Below, one piece after another: positions 1 to 8,732 of a stretch of DNA of 64,000 bases. The position numbers and the translations under genes are program-made. The first letter of the stretch is position 1. Each line of letters begins with the position of its first letter. The DNA comes from Fredericiella sp963839515. Lineage in GTDB: Bacteria; Chloroflexota; Anaerolineae; Caldilineales; Caldilineaceae. Location: positions 124,001 to 188,000 of the forward strand of contig CAWIVN010000013.1 in the NCBI GenBank assembly GCA_963839515.1, written 5' to 3'. The notes beneath the pieces are model-generated. The model had not been told where the DNA came from. It made no database searches and was given only the letters and a program-made list of their open reading frames with translations.

Positions 1-1
1 C

Positions 2-478
2 CGCGCGGATGTCGACCTGGCAGTGGTCATGGGACCGGCCTTTGGCCTGCCGTTTGTGCCGGCATGGGTTAGCTCATTGGCGTGTGGTTTGATTGGTATT
101 CTCCCGAACTTCTACATCTGGTGGGACCCACGCGTCAAGGAAAAGATTGTGGGTCCGGCGCATGCCTACCCGCGTTTCAGCACCAAGGGGCTGGCGGAAA
201 CGTTTCGCCTGGGCAACGAGGTGCGCTCAGCGGCCAAGAGTACGAAGCCGGCTGCCCGCCAGATCCAGGTCATCCTGAGCGACTTCGATACCGCTATTCA
301 CCTGCCGACAGCCAAGAAGGTGGCCGAGCAATGGCGAGAGCACGGTGCCAACGTATCCGTCTACACGTTCGCCAAGGACCTCAAGATCTGGCACGACATG
401 ATCGACCCCGAACAATCCACGCAGCAGATCGACGTCGTCTACCCGGTCGTCCTGCCGCTGCTGACACAGAACCCGTAG
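2..478 (+). CDS. Alpha/beta hydrolase, C-terminal part (5' end outside window)
   Basis: The reading frame is open from the first bases of the window, so the gene is cut at its 5' end; the first internal ATG at 23 is unlikely to be the start. About 158 residues remain. The tail has the layout of the C-terminal third of an alpha/beta-hydrolase fold: the segment SDFDTAIHLP fits the strand and turn that carry the catalytic Asp, and KIWHDMIDP fits the catalytic-His loop. The nucleophile serine lies outside the window, so substrate and exact family (esterase or lysophospholipase-like) cannot be given. The stop is followed by an inverted repeat at 486-562 and then the promoter of the pot operon, so it is not cotranscribed with potA. 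Confidence 0.6.
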   Translation, partial: RADVDLAVVMGPAFGLPFVPAWVSSLACGLIGILPNFYIWWDPRVKEKIVGPAHAYPRFSTKGLAETFRLGNEVRSAAKSTKPAARQIQVILSDFDTAIHLPTAKKVAEQWREHGANVSVYTFAKDLKIWHDMIDPEQSTQQIDVVYPVVLPLLTQNP

Positions 479-485
479 CCGTTTC

Positions 486-562
486 GGAGCGCAGGCGTCC
501 GCCGACGCTTGCGCCGGAGCCTGCTTTTTGCTCGAGGATGCAGGCGAGGACGCCTGCGCTCC
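486..562. repeat. Inverted repeat of dispersed family B, possible terminator
   Basis: Fifteen-base perfect arms (486-500, GGAGCGCAGGCGTCC, and 548-562, its reverse complement) enclose a GC-rich core reading CCGACGCTTGCGCCGG. Similar words recur at 6806-6835. There is no clean T-run, so the terminator role is uncertain. Confidence 0.6.
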
Positions 563-600
563 TTGTGGATCTTCGATATGCTCAAAATTGCAGATCACTT

Positions 601-628
601 TTGACAAAGCCTGCAATCATGTTACACT
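601..628 (+). promoter_or_regulatory. Sigma-70-like promoter of the pot operon
   Basis: A consensus -35 box TTGACA (601-606) is followed after 16 bases by TACACT (623-628). It lies 110 bases upstream of the potA start, in the only sizeable gap before the operon. Confidence 0.6.
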
Positions 629-738
629 GCGTAAAATTTCTCCCAACCATGTCTGCCCCATGACGCTTGAGACTACTTGTTGGCGCCCGACGCCAACCCC
701 TCTGTACCACACAAGTTATCTGACGGAGGCGCCCGCCA

Positions 739-1839
739 ATGGCTGATATTGCCGTTGCGCTGCAAAATGTCTGGAAGCGTTTCCCGGGCCCCGCGGGGGA
801 AACGGTCGTCGCAGTAAAGGATATCTCCCTGAAAATTAACGATGGTGAGTTCTTCGCCTTGCTTGGCCCCTCTGGCTGCGGCAAGACGACGACGCTGCGC
901 ATGATCGCCGGCTTTGAACTGCCGACCGAGGGTGAGATCTATATCCACGGCCGCGCCATGGGGCGCACGCCGCCTTATCAGCGCCCCGTCAACACAGTCT
1001 TCCAGAGCTATGCCCTCTTTCCACACATGACAATCGGCGAAAATGTGGCCTTTGGCTTGGAGATGAAGAAGGTTTCCAAGACGGAAGCCCAGAAGCGCGT
1101 GACAGAAGCGCTGGAGATGGTGCGGTTGCCAGGCTACGAACGGCGCAAGCCAAAGCAGCTTTCCGGCGGCCAGCAGCAGCGCGTGGCGCTGGCGCGTGCC
1201 CTCGTCAACCGGCCGGAAGTGCTGCTGTTGGACGAACCCCTGGGCGCGCTCGACCTCAAGCTGCGCAAGGAAATGCAGATCGAATTGAAGAAACTGCAGC
1301 GCGAGGTCGGCATCACCTTTGTCTTTGTGACACACGACCAGGAAGAGGCGCTGACCATGAGCGACCGCATTGCGGTCATGTCGCAGGGTGTGGCGTTGCA
1401 GGTAGGCGATGCCAACGATATCTACGAGCATCCCAACTGCAAATTCGTGGCCGATTTCATTGGCGACACCAACTTTCTGGATGGCAGAATCGTCGAGAAG
1501 GACGGCCACAAGGTGCGAGTGGATCTTGATGCGGGTGGCGGCATTTGGGCCACTACACCGCAGCCGATCGAGACGGGGCGCAATGTAAGCATCACGGTGC
1601 GACCCGAAAAAATGCACATCCGCCCCGGCAGCGTGAGCAACGGCAACGAACTGCGTGGCCAGGTGACAAGTGTGGTCTACATCGGCACTGATACGCATTA
1701 TGGCGTTACACTGGCCAACGGCCAGGAAGTGCGCGTGCGCGAGCAGAACTCGTCGGCGGATTCACGCCTGCTGGCCAAGGAAGGTGACGCCACCACCATC
1801 CACTTTACATCCGAAGCCGCGCGTGTGTTGACGGAGTAG
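739..1839 (+). CDS. potA: Spermidine/putrescine ABC transporter ATP-binding protein PotA
   Basis: This 366-residue cytoplasmic ATPase powers polyamine uptake. Visible motifs are Walker A GPSGCGKTT (43-51), signature LSGGQQQR (140-147), Walker B LLLDEP (161-166) and the H-loop segment VTHDQEEAL. The C-terminal third has the TOBE/OB extension of the MalK/PotA class (VRPEKMHI and following). Length is normal for PotA. The ATG follows a purine-rich GACGGAGG segment. It is first in a five-gene operon: potB starts three bases after its stop and potC overlaps potB. A related substrate such as an opine or ferric ion could be carried, but the PotD-like binding proteins downstream favour polyamines. 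Confidence 0.9.
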   Translation: MADIAVALQNVWKRFPGPAGETVVAVKDISLKINDGEFFALLGPSGCGKTTTLRMIAGFELPTEGEIYIHGRAMGRTPPYQRPVNTVFQSYALFPHMTIGENVAFGLEMKKVSKTEAQKRVTEALEMVRLPGYERRKPKQLSGGQQQRVALARALVNRPEVLLLDEPLGALDLKLRKEMQIELKKLQREVGITFVFVTHDQEEALTMSDRIAVMSQGVALQVGDANDIYEHPNCKFVADFIGDTNFLDGRIVEKDGHKVRVDLDAGGGIWATTPQPIETGRNVSITVRPEKMHIRPGSVSNGNELRGQVTSVVYIGTDTHYGVTLANGQEVRVREQNSSADSRLLAKEGDATTIHFTSEAARVLTE

Positions 1840-1842
1840 GCC

Positions 1843-2748
1843 ATGCTGCAGAAACTGCGCGAGAATCGCTCACTCCAAGGTATCCTCCTGATGACACCCA
1901 CCATGATCATCATGGTGGCGTTGTTGATTATCCCGCTTGTGCTGACGGTGATCACCAGCTTTGGGCAGCGCGATCCTGACGGCAACGTGATCTACACGTT
2001 TACCCTGGAAAACTATTGGCGCCTGATGGGTTTCACTGAAAACGGAACATGGGACGATCTCTACCTGCGTATCCTCCTGCGTTCGCTGTGGCTTGCGCTG
2101 CAGACGACGGTGATCGTCATTGCCATGGCCTACCCGCTGGCCTACTTCATCGCCCGTGCACCGGAGAAGCGGCGCAACTTCCTGCTATTTCTCGTGCTCG
2201 TGCCTTTGTGGACTAATTTTGTCATTCGTATTTACTCCTGGGTAATGATCCTGCGCACGCAGGGCGTGCTCAACAGCTCGCTCGGGTGGCTGGCAGGGTT
2301 GGCCAATATTCCCTTTGCCCCGTTTGATTTCTATCCGTCACAGGGCGCGGTGCTGGTCGGCATGGTGTACGAGTTTCTGCCCTTCATGATCCTGCCCATC
2401 TTCACCTCGCTGGAGAAGATCGAACCCAACCTGTATGAAGCCGCCGCCGACCTGGGCGCTAACTCGTTCTGGACTTTCTTCCGCGTCACCTTGCCTCTAT
2501 CGCTGCCCGGCCTGGTGGCAGGCACTATTTTGACGTTTGTGCCGGTGATCGGCACCTTTGTCGTGTCCGACATCTTGGGCGGTCGCCAAGTGATCCTCGT
2601 GGGGAACCTGGTCCAGCGGCAGTTCCTGGATGCCCGCAATCCACCCTTTGGCTCGGCCGCCTCGATCATTCTGCTCGCGATGACGCTGGCGCTCACGCTC
2701 TACTACACGCGGCGCTTTGGGTTGGGGGAGGAGATCGCAGCCGGATGA
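1843..2748 (+). CDS. potB: Spermidine/putrescine ABC transporter permease PotB
   Basis: This is a 301-residue inner-membrane permease with about six hydrophobic helices, beginning with a segment near residues 15-37 (LLMTPTMIIMVALLIIPLVL). The coupling-helix EAA motif is present as LYEAAADLGANSFWTFFRVTLP, with the conserved Gly. It forms one half of the transmembrane channel with PotC. It starts three bases after potA and its stop overlaps the potC start by four bases, which suggests translational coupling. Length and motif order are normal for the PotB/PotH type. Confidence 0.88.
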   Translation: MLQKLRENRSLQGILLMTPTMIIMVALLIIPLVLTVITSFGQRDPDGNVIYTFTLENYWRLMGFTENGTWDDLYLRILLRSLWLALQTTVIVIAMAYPLAYFIARAPEKRRNFLLFLVLVPLWTNFVIRIYSWVMILRTQGVLNSSLGWLAGLANIPFAPFDFYPSQGAVLVGMVYEFLPFMILPIFTSLEKIEPNLYEAAADLGANSFWTFFRVTLPLSLPGLVAGTILTFVPVIGTFVVSDILGGRQVILVGNLVQRQFLDARNPPFGSAASIILLAMTLALTLYYTRRFGLGEEIAAG

Positions 2749-3584
2749 ACACGCAACGTCGTTCGCCGTGGCTTACGCTGGCGACCATCCTGGTCTATCT
2801 CTTTCTTTATGTCCCGATCGTCGTTCTTATCGTCTTCTCGTTCAACTCGTCTAAAACCAACGTCGTCTTTGAGGGTGTGGTCAACCAAGGGCCGTGCGGC
2901 CCGTTCTACTGGTACTGCCAGCTCTTCAAAAACCGCGACGTCATGGACGCCACGCGCAACACGTTGATCATTGCCTTTACCTCGACCATCATTTCCACGG
3001 TTGTCGGCACCATGGCGGCGTTGGCGCTGCAGCGCTACAACTTCCGTGGGCGCAATGCGTCGGAAACGACGATGTATTTCCCGATCGTCACGCCCGAAAT
3101 CGTCATGGGTATCGGCATCCTGGTGATGTTTAGCGCCACGTTTGGCTGGATCAACAACATATTGGCCCTGGCGCCGGATCAGCGGCTGTCAATGGGGCTG
3201 GGCACTGTGATCGTATCGCACATCGCCTTCAGCGTGCCCTTTGTCATTCTGACCGTGCGCGCCCGCCTGCATGGCTTTGACAACCGCGTGGAAGAAGCGG
3301 CGATGGACCTGGGGGCTAACGAGTGGACGACGTTCCGTCGTGTCACCTTTCCGCTGATTGCGCCGGGTGTATTGGCCGGCGCAATGCTGGCCTTTACATT
3401 GTCGCTGGACGACTTCATCATCACGTTTTTTACCACGGGACCCGGGGCGACAACGTTGCCCATCTATGTGTATGGCCTGCTGCGCCGTATTGTCACGCCC
3501 GAAGTCAACGCCTTGTCCACAATCTGGATTTTGGTGGTGCTCGTGGCCGTGGCCATCTCGCAGTGGTTTCAGAATCGTGAATAG
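2745..3584 (+). CDS. potC: Spermidine/putrescine ABC transporter permease PotC
   Basis: This 279-residue inner-membrane permease is the partner of PotB. It has an N-terminal helix (LATILVYLFLYVPIVVLIVF), five further hydrophobic stretches and the EAA loop EEAAMDLGANEWTTFRRVTFP. The late segment LSLDDFIITFF is typical of PotC/PotI. The start codon lies inside the potB stop (ATGA overlap). An insert with two Cys (GPCGPFYWYCQLF) sits in the first periplasmic loop and is longer than in E. coli PotC. Confidence 0.88.
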   Translation: MNTQRRSPWLTLATILVYLFLYVPIVVLIVFSFNSSKTNVVFEGVVNQGPCGPFYWYCQLFKNRDVMDATRNTLIIAFTSTIISTVVGTMAALALQRYNFRGRNASETTMYFPIVTPEIVMGIGILVMFSATFGWINNILALAPDQRLSMGLGTVIVSHIAFSVPFVILTVRARLHGFDNRVEEAAMDLGANEWTTFRRVTFPLIAPGVLAGAMLAFTLSLDDFIITFFTTGPGATTLPIYVYGLLRRIVTPEVNALSTIWILVVLVAVAISQWFQNRE

Positions 3585-3631
3585 ACCATCCAAGATCAAC
3601 TTCAACCCTTTTGTTGGAAGGAGATAACGAT

Positions 3632-4813
3632 ATGGCCAGGCAGTTGAATGTGCGTTGGATGATTGCGGCACTTCTGGTGATGGCAACCGTTTTGTTGGCA
3701 GCATGTGGCGGAGGGGCGACGGCCCCGTCCGGCGACGCCTCTGCTGGAGACGCCGCGGCTAGCGCCGAGGCGGGCGGGACGGCGGAAGCAGCCTGCCCGG
3801 AAGCGAACCCCAAGATGGAGGTAACCTCCAAGGAACTCAACCTGTTTGTGTGGACCGAGTACATCCCGCAGCAGACGATCGATTGCTTTGAGCAGGTGTA
3901 CGGCATCAAAATCAATCACTCGGAGTATTCGAGCAATGAGGAGATGTACGCCAAGCTCAATGCCGGTGGCGCCAACTACGATCTTGTGCAGCCCACCGAT
4001 TACATCGTGGCGCCGATGATCCGCCAGGGGCTGCTGCAGGAACTAGATAAGAGCAAGTTGCCGGTCATGGAGAACCTTGATCCCAACTATCTCAACCTGC
4101 CCTTTGATCCTGACAACAAGTACACCATCCCTTATCAGGCAGGCACCGACTCGCTGGTCTACAACAGCGACGCCGTGGAAAACCCACCGGCCGCGTACGC
4201 GGACCTGTGGAAGCCGGAGTATGCCGGGCGCATCGTCCTGCTCGACGACTCGCGCGCTATCATTGCGGCGACGCTGCTGACCCTGGGCTACGATCCCAAC
4301 ACCACGGACCCCGCCCAGCTAGACGAGGCTAAAGCCAAGCTGGCGGAACTTGTCCAGGGTGTCAAGCTATTTGACAGCGACAGCCCCAAGTCAGCCCTGA
4401 TTGCCGGCGACGTCGACCTAGGCATCACTTGGACCGGCGAGGCCGTGCTGGCCCAGCGTGAGAATCCGGCGATCCAGTTCGCCTATCCCACGGAAGGCAC
4501 CATCCTCTGGCAGGACAACTATGCCATTCCTGTGGACGCACCGCACGCCGACGCTGCCTACGCCTGGTTGAACTATACCTTGCAAGGCGACGTCTTCTGG
4601 AAGATGCTGGAGGATTTCCCCTACACCAATCCAAACAGCGCTGCGCTAGAATACGCCAAGACCAACCATCCCGAACTCTATCAAGCCTACATGGACTCCA
4701 ACATCACCAATACGCCGGCCGATGTGATCAAGGCGGGCCATCGCATTGAGGATGTAGGGGAAGCCCTGCCGCTGTACGACCAAGTCTGGACCGAGGTCAA
4801 GGGCGGGGAATAG
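3632..4813 (+). CDS. potD: PotD-like polyamine-binding lipoprotein (copy 1)
   Basis: The start is set at ATG 3632 because GGAAGGAG lies just upstream and a lipoprotein signal follows at once: basic MARQLNVRW, a hydrophobic core, then lipobox LLAAC. The reading frame extends to a TTG at 3611 but that would spoil the signal peptide. The mature 393-residue protein has a Ser/Ala/Gly-rich linker, then the family start NLFVWTEYIPQ, the YSSNEEMYAKL segment and NYTLQGDVFWKMLEDFPYTNPN near the end. It would be lipid-anchored and deliver polyamine to PotABC. It is followed 21 bases later by a close paralogue. Confidence 0.87.
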   Translation: MARQLNVRWMIAALLVMATVLLAACGGGATAPSGDASAGDAAASAEAGGTAEAACPEANPKMEVTSKELNLFVWTEYIPQQTIDCFEQVYGIKINHSEYSSNEEMYAKLNAGGANYDLVQPTDYIVAPMIRQGLLQELDKSKLPVMENLDPNYLNLPFDPDNKYTIPYQAGTDSLVYNSDAVENPPAAYADLWKPEYAGRIVLLDDSRAIIAATLLTLGYDPNTTDPAQLDEAKAKLAELVQGVKLFDSDSPKSALIAGDVDLGITWTGEAVLAQRENPAIQFAYPTEGTILWQDNYAIPVDAPHADAAYAWLNYTLQGDVFWKMLEDFPYTNPNSAALEYAKTNHPELYQAYMDSNITNTPADVIKAGHRIEDVGEALPLYDQVWTEVKGGE

Positions 4814-4834
4814 ATCATTGAGAAAGGTGTAATT

Positions 4835-5971
4835 ATGTTGCGCAAAATGGTGCTGGCGGCGCTGGCCGCCGTGTTGCTGGCTGCCTGTAGCGGTGGCAAT
4901 GGCGGCGGCGCGCAGCCGGCTGACGGTTCGGTGACCACGAGCAGTGGCTTCGTCTGCCCGGAGCCGAACCCGCGCCTGGAGGTAACCTCCAAGGAACTCA
5001 ACCTGTTTGTCTGGACCGAGTACATCCCGCAGGACATCCTGGACTGCTTTGAACAGATCTATAACGTCAAGGTCAATCGTGAGGAGTATTCGAGCAACGA
5101 GGAGATGTACGCCAAGCTGAGCAAGGGCGCCACCACCTACGACCTGGCCCAGCCGACCGATAACTTCCTGCCGTTGATGATTCGCACCGGGTTGCTGCAG
5201 AAGGTAGACGCCGCCAAGCTGCCCAACCTCAAGAACATTGCAGCACAGTTCCTGCCCATGCACGGCGATCCTTCGGGGGAGTACGCGGTCCCCTACATGG
5301 CAGGCACGCAGGCTATCGTCGTCAACACGGCGACCGTCGACCAGAAACCGGCCAGTTGGGCTGACTTGTGGAACCCGGCCTATGCCGACCGCATGGTCTT
5401 TGTCGACGATCCGCGCGTGACCATCGGCTTGACACTCTTGTCGGAAGGCAAGGACCCCAACACGACTGACCCGGCGGAACTGGCGGCGATCAAACCCAAG
5501 GTAGCGGAGTTGGTCAACAACATCCGCATCTTCGATTCGGACAGTCCCAAGTCGGCGCTGATCGCCGGGGATGCCGACCTGGGCATGGTATGGACGGCTG
5601 AGGCAGAGCTGGCCAACCGCGAGCTGGGTACGATCGAGTACGTGTACCCCAGCGAGGGCCAGTTCAACTTCCAGGACGGCTATGTGATGCTGGCCAACGC
5701 GCCGCACGCCGACGCCGCCTATGCTTTCCTCAACTATACACTGCAGGGCGACATCTTCTGGAAGATGCTGGAAGAGTTCCCCTACACTATGCCCAACCAG
5801 GCTGCGCTCGACTATGCCAAGGCGAACCAGCCCGAGCTCTACGACGCGTATATGAACTCGCCGATCACCAATACGCCCCCGGAAGTGTGGGACAAGGGGC
5901 ACTGGGTGGAGGACATTGGCGAGGCCACGCCCCTGTATGAGCAAATGTGGACGGAGATCAAGGGAAGATAG
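4835..5971 (+). CDS. PotD-like polyamine-binding lipoprotein (copy 2)
   Basis: This 378-residue lipoprotein starts at ATG 4835 after AGAAAGGTG. Its signal peptide ends in lipobox VLLAAC followed by a Gly-rich linker. It is a clear tandem duplicate of the preceding gene: both share the segment EVTSKELNLFVWTEYIPQ, the SSNEEMYAKL block and the DSDSPKSALIAGD block. Differences cluster in ligand-facing segments (for example DYIVAPMIRQGLL against DNFLPLMIRTGLL), so the two copies may bind different polyamines. It is last in the pot operon; a perfect palindrome follows ten bases after the stop. Confidence 0.85.
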   Translation: MLRKMVLAALAAVLLAACSGGNGGGAQPADGSVTTSSGFVCPEPNPRLEVTSKELNLFVWTEYIPQDILDCFEQIYNVKVNREEYSSNEEMYAKLSKGATTYDLAQPTDNFLPLMIRTGLLQKVDAAKLPNLKNIAAQFLPMHGDPSGEYAVPYMAGTQAIVVNTATVDQKPASWADLWNPAYADRMVFVDDPRVTIGLTLLSEGKDPNTTDPAELAAIKPKVAELVNNIRIFDSDSPKSALIAGDADLGMVWTAEAELANRELGTIEYVYPSEGQFNFQDGYVMLANAPHADAAYAFLNYTLQGDIFWKMLEEFPYTMPNQAALDYAKANQPELYDAYMNSPITNTPPEVWDKGHWVEDIGEATPLYEQMWTEIKGR

Positions 5972-5980
5972 AGTAATTTC

Positions 5981-6034
5981 ATGTCCCCGGGACGTCATGC
6001 GGAAGCATGCTTCCGCATGACGTCCCGGGGACAT
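5981..6034. terminator. 54-bp perfect palindrome between convergent genes (family A)
   Basis: The sequence from ATGTCCCCGGGACGTCATGC inward is a perfect 54-base palindrome centred on 6007/6008. It separates the ends of potD copy 2 (plus) and the response regulator (minus, stop at 6039), so it can act as a bidirectional terminator even without T-runs. The outer arm GTCCCGGGGACATAAGTT recurs at 13256-13273, and variants occur at 17552 and 55445. Confidence 0.75.
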
Positions 6035-6038
6035 AAGT

Positions 6039-6704
6039 TCACCCTCTCACTTGCTTTATGTTGTCCAGGTACCAGCGCGTTGCCTCTGTTCGATTCCCCA
6101 CCCCTAACCGCTGATAGATGTTTTGCAGGTGAAACTTCACCGTGTTGGCGCTGATGTGCAGGTGACGCGTGATTTCGCCGTTGCTGAGGCCTTGGGCGAC
6201 AAGGGCGAGGACGTCCAACTCGCGGGCAGATAGCTCGATTGCGGCGGCCGCACGGGTGGGCGCGCGCAGCCATTGGCGCGCGGCCCCGGGGAAAACCAGT
6301 TGGCCGTTCATAACCTGGCGAATGGCATAGGCTACCTGGTCCGGCGGGTCGCATTTGAGCAGCAGCCCATCGGGGCCGGCCGCCAATACCTCGTGCATTG
6401 TCTGCGGATCGTCGAAGGCGGTGATCAGCAGCACGCGCGTCTGTGGGTGCCGGCGGCGAATCTCTTCCAGGCAAGCCAGCCCATCCATGTAGGGCATGCG
6501 CAGGTCCACCAGCACGACGTCGGGTGTGAAGCGCTGGATGGCATCCAGCAGGCGTTCGCCGTCACTGGCAGTGGCGATCACGCGGATGTCCGGTTCGTGC
6601 GTTAGCATGCTGCGCAGCCCTTCGAGCACCAGGGCATGGTCATCGGCTACAACTACCCGAATCGAATGGCCGCGCAGCGAATCCATGGGGTTCGAACTGG
6701 TCAT
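6039..6704 (-). CDS. NarL/FixJ-family response regulator
   Basis: This 221-residue two-domain transcription factor has an N-terminal receiver domain with the acidic pair D21-D22, phosphoacceptor D67 (VLVDLRMPYMDG) and the LLITAFDD strand. A C-terminal LuxR-type HTH follows (ELSARELDVLALVAQGLSNG and NTVKFHLQNIYQRLGV). No histidine kinase gene is adjacent on either side, so its partner is unknown. MDSL at residue 7 is an alternative start. It is convergent with the pot operon and divergent from the metallophosphoesterase gene. The receiver Lys near the end of the domain appears as LLLKCDPP, consistent with an active receiver. Confidence 0.88.
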   Translation of the reverse strand: MTSSNPMDSLRGHSIRVVVADDHALVLEGLRSMLTHEPDIRVIATASDGERLLDAIQRFTPDVVLVDLRMPYMDGLACLEEIRRRHPQTRVLLITAFDDPQTMHEVLAAGPDGLLLKCDPPDQVAYAIRQVMNGQLVFPGAARQWLRAPTRAAAAIELSARELDVLALVAQGLSNGEITRHLHISANTVKFHLQNIYQRLGVGNRTEATRWYLDNIKQVRG

Positions 6705-6805
6705 GGCTGCTCCTGTTTGTACGGCTTTACCTTAGCGCGCCTCGGTCGTGCAGGGGTTGCCATACCGTTGTGAGGAGGAGTTGGCAGTGAGGGGCGGGGC
6801 AGACT

Positions 6806-6860
6806 CCGACGCTTGCGTCGGCAGGCGCCTGCGCTCTGCGCGTGAGGTAGACCTCACGCG
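6806..6860. repeat. Cluster of short palindromes (family B core)
   Basis: Three adjacent palindromes lie upstream of the metallophosphoesterase: CCGACGCTTGCGTCGG (6806-6821), AGGCGCCT (6823-6830) and CGCGTGAGGTAGACCTCACGCG (6839-6860, 10-base arms). The first and the following GCCTGCGCTC match the inverted repeat at 486-562, so this looks like another copy of a dispersed element. It occupies the spacer between two divergent genes. Confidence 0.55.
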
Positions 6861-6904
6861 TCTGCGGACTGGACGGGTGGGGGCGGATTCTGTACACTGC
6901 TGGG

Positions 6905-7996
6905 ATGACTAATGTACAGATTCAACCAACGCAACGACGCAAAGATGCAAAGTTGCCGGAAACGACGCACGGTTACCGGTGGAAGCTAGGTGCAGCAGCG
7001 GCTGGTGCCGGGTTGTTGGCTGCGGCAGGCGCTGCCACTTTGGGCTACGCCGTGCTGGTCGAACCGCAGAACATCGGGCTGGCGCGACTTGACATCCACC
7101 TGCCGGACGCCGCGGGACGCCTGCCAAAGGAGGGGTTACGCATCCTCCACCTGTCTGATTCTCACTTCAGCGGGCGCGCATGGCGTGAGCGGGGCAAGAT
7201 CGAGCGCGTCAAGCAGCTCGTGCGCGATGTAGAGTGCGACCTGCTGATTCATACGGGTGATTTGATCCACTACGACAGTGGGTTGGCAAACGTCGAGGCG
7301 CTGCTCGACGTGCTGCCACAGCCGCGGTTGGGCGCCTATGCTGTTTTCGGCAACCACGATTACACCCATTACAACATGAAGGAGGCGCTGCCGCGCATGT
7401 GGCACACCTTCTTGGACGAAGATGCCCGGCGCCATGCCCTGGCGAACCCGCTGCAGCGCGCTTACCTGTCGGCCAGCCGCTGGCTGCGCTATGTCTTCTA
7501 TGTGCGCAATACCCCGCTGGATGGGCGCCGTACGGGTTCGAATGACACGGATGCGCTCACGGCGCTGCTGATCAGGCGTGGGACACGCGTACTGCACAAC
7601 CAGGTTGTCCACCTGCACCAACCGCAGCACGGCCTCAATCTATACCTGGCGGGCATCGACGACGTCTATGAAGGGCGACCGCGGCTGGGCGAGACGTTGG
7701 ACTGTGTGCCACAGGGGGCAACGGTTGTGCTGCTCAGCCATAACCCGGATATCATTGCCAGCCCGAGGCTAGACCGGGTGGACCTTGTCCTAGCGGGTCA
7801 CACGCATGGCGGCCAGCTGGTGCTGCCGTTCTGGGGGCCCGCGCACACGCAGTCTGCCTACCTCTCGCGGCGCAACGTGGCCGGTTACTTCTGGCATGGT
7901 CGCACGCAGTTCTATATCACGCGCGGGATGGGCGAAGGCATTCCCCTGCGTTTCAACGCCAAGCCACAGATCGCGCTGATCACGCTGAAGGCCTGA
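6905..7996 (+). CDS. Membrane-anchored calcineurin-like metallophosphoesterase
   Basis: This 363-residue protein has an N-terminal Ala/Gly-rich membrane helix (about 28-52) and then a metallophosphoesterase domain. The ligand motifs appear in order: HLSDSHF (D85, H87), TGDLIHY, GNHDY, LSHNPD and GHTHGGQ. Such proteins (YaeI/YkuE-like) hydrolyse phosphoesters or lipid pyrophosphates at the outer face of the membrane; the substrate here is unknown. A long insert between GNHDY and the LSHNPD motif, with several Arg, is larger than in YaeI. The start is uncertain because no good ribosome-binding site precedes ATG 6905. The methyltransferase gene begins two bases after its stop, so the pair is probably cotranscribed. 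Confidence 0.85.
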   Translation: MTNVQIQPTQRRKDAKLPETTHGYRWKLGAAAAGAGLLAAAGAATLGYAVLVEPQNIGLARLDIHLPDAAGRLPKEGLRILHLSDSHFSGRAWRERGKIERVKQLVRDVECDLLIHTGDLIHYDSGLANVEALLDVLPQPRLGAYAVFGNHDYTHYNMKEALPRMWHTFLDEDARRHALANPLQRAYLSASRWLRYVFYVRNTPLDGRRTGSNDTDALTALLIRRGTRVLHNQVVHLHQPQHGLNLYLAGIDDVYEGRPRLGETLDCVPQGATVVLLSHNPDIIASPRLDRVDLVLAGHTHGGQLVLPFWGPAHTQSAYLSRRNVAGYFWHGRTQFYITRGMGEGIPLRFNAKPQIALITLKA

Positions 7997-7998
7997 GC

Positions 7999-8562
7999 AT
8001 GTTCGGCGACATACTCGACGCTATGCACAATTGGCGGCGGAATCTCGTGCAGGACCTGCCGGGCCAGGTGCTGGAGATCGGGGTGGGCAGTGGGGCGAAT
8101 CTTGGCTATTACCGCCGCGCACAGCATGTATGGGCGATCGAACCGGATGCAGAGAGAGCCGAGGCGGCACGCAAGGCCGGCGCCCGGGCGTTGATCCCGG
8201 TCGAAGTGCGGGAAGCCTCGGCCGAAGCGCTGCCCTTTGACGACAACTCCTTTGACAACGTTGTCTCCAGCCTGGTTTTTTGCTCGGTAGCGGATCCAAA
8301 GCAGGCGTTGGCCGAGATCGAGCGGGTGCTACGGCCTGACGGCACGCTGCACATGGTGGAACATGTGCGCCCGGGCTTTGCCCCGTTCGCTTGGGCTGCG
8401 GCTGTCGTCACCCCTGCCTGGAGCCGGGCTGCCGCAAACTGCCACCTGGACCGCGCAACCGTGGATCTGCTCAGGCAAGAGGGGTGGCAGGTGGCTGTGC
8501 ACCGGCAGATTGCGGTGGTCGTGCGCATGAGTGCACGCAAACCGCAGCGGGACCTCGGTTGA
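7999..8562 (+). CDS. Class I SAM-dependent methyltransferase
   Basis: This 187-residue cytoplasmic protein has the Methyltransf_11 layout: motif I LEIGVGSGANLGYY, acidic residue of motif II in WAIEPDAERA, then PFDDNSFDNVVSSLVFCSV (motif IV) and LAEIERVLRPDGTLHMVEHV (post-motif). It resembles the UbiE/phosphatidylethanolamine-type group, and HMVEHVRP is typical of that group, but the substrate cannot be told. The ATG sits two bases after the metallophosphoesterase stop, with AAGG as a possible ribosome-binding site inside the previous gene. Confidence 0.85.
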   Translation: MFGDILDAMHNWRRNLVQDLPGQVLEIGVGSGANLGYYRRAQHVWAIEPDAERAEAARKAGARALIPVEVREASAEALPFDDNSFDNVVSSLVFCSVADPKQALAEIERVLRPDGTLHMVEHVRPGFAPFAWAAAVVTPAWSRAAANCHLDRATVDLLRQEGWQVAVHRQIAVVVRMSARKPQRDLG

Positions 8563-8732
8563 CGCCTGCCGCCGTGCAAGGTTTTGGGCATGTACGTTAC
8601 AGGCCAGCGTACCAGGCATGGTAGCCTCGCCGCGGCAATTTGTATCCTGGGGCACGGAAGAGACCAGTGTATACGACTATGCTTATAAGTTGAAACAGTG
8701 ATCAACCGCCTACTACACAAGAGGAGGATTTC

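Noticed and set aside
4646..6034. 462-residue open frame on the minus strand opposite the potD genes
   Set aside because: It lies wholly antisense to two clear PotD genes, has no family resemblance and begins inside the palindrome; it is a product of high GC content.
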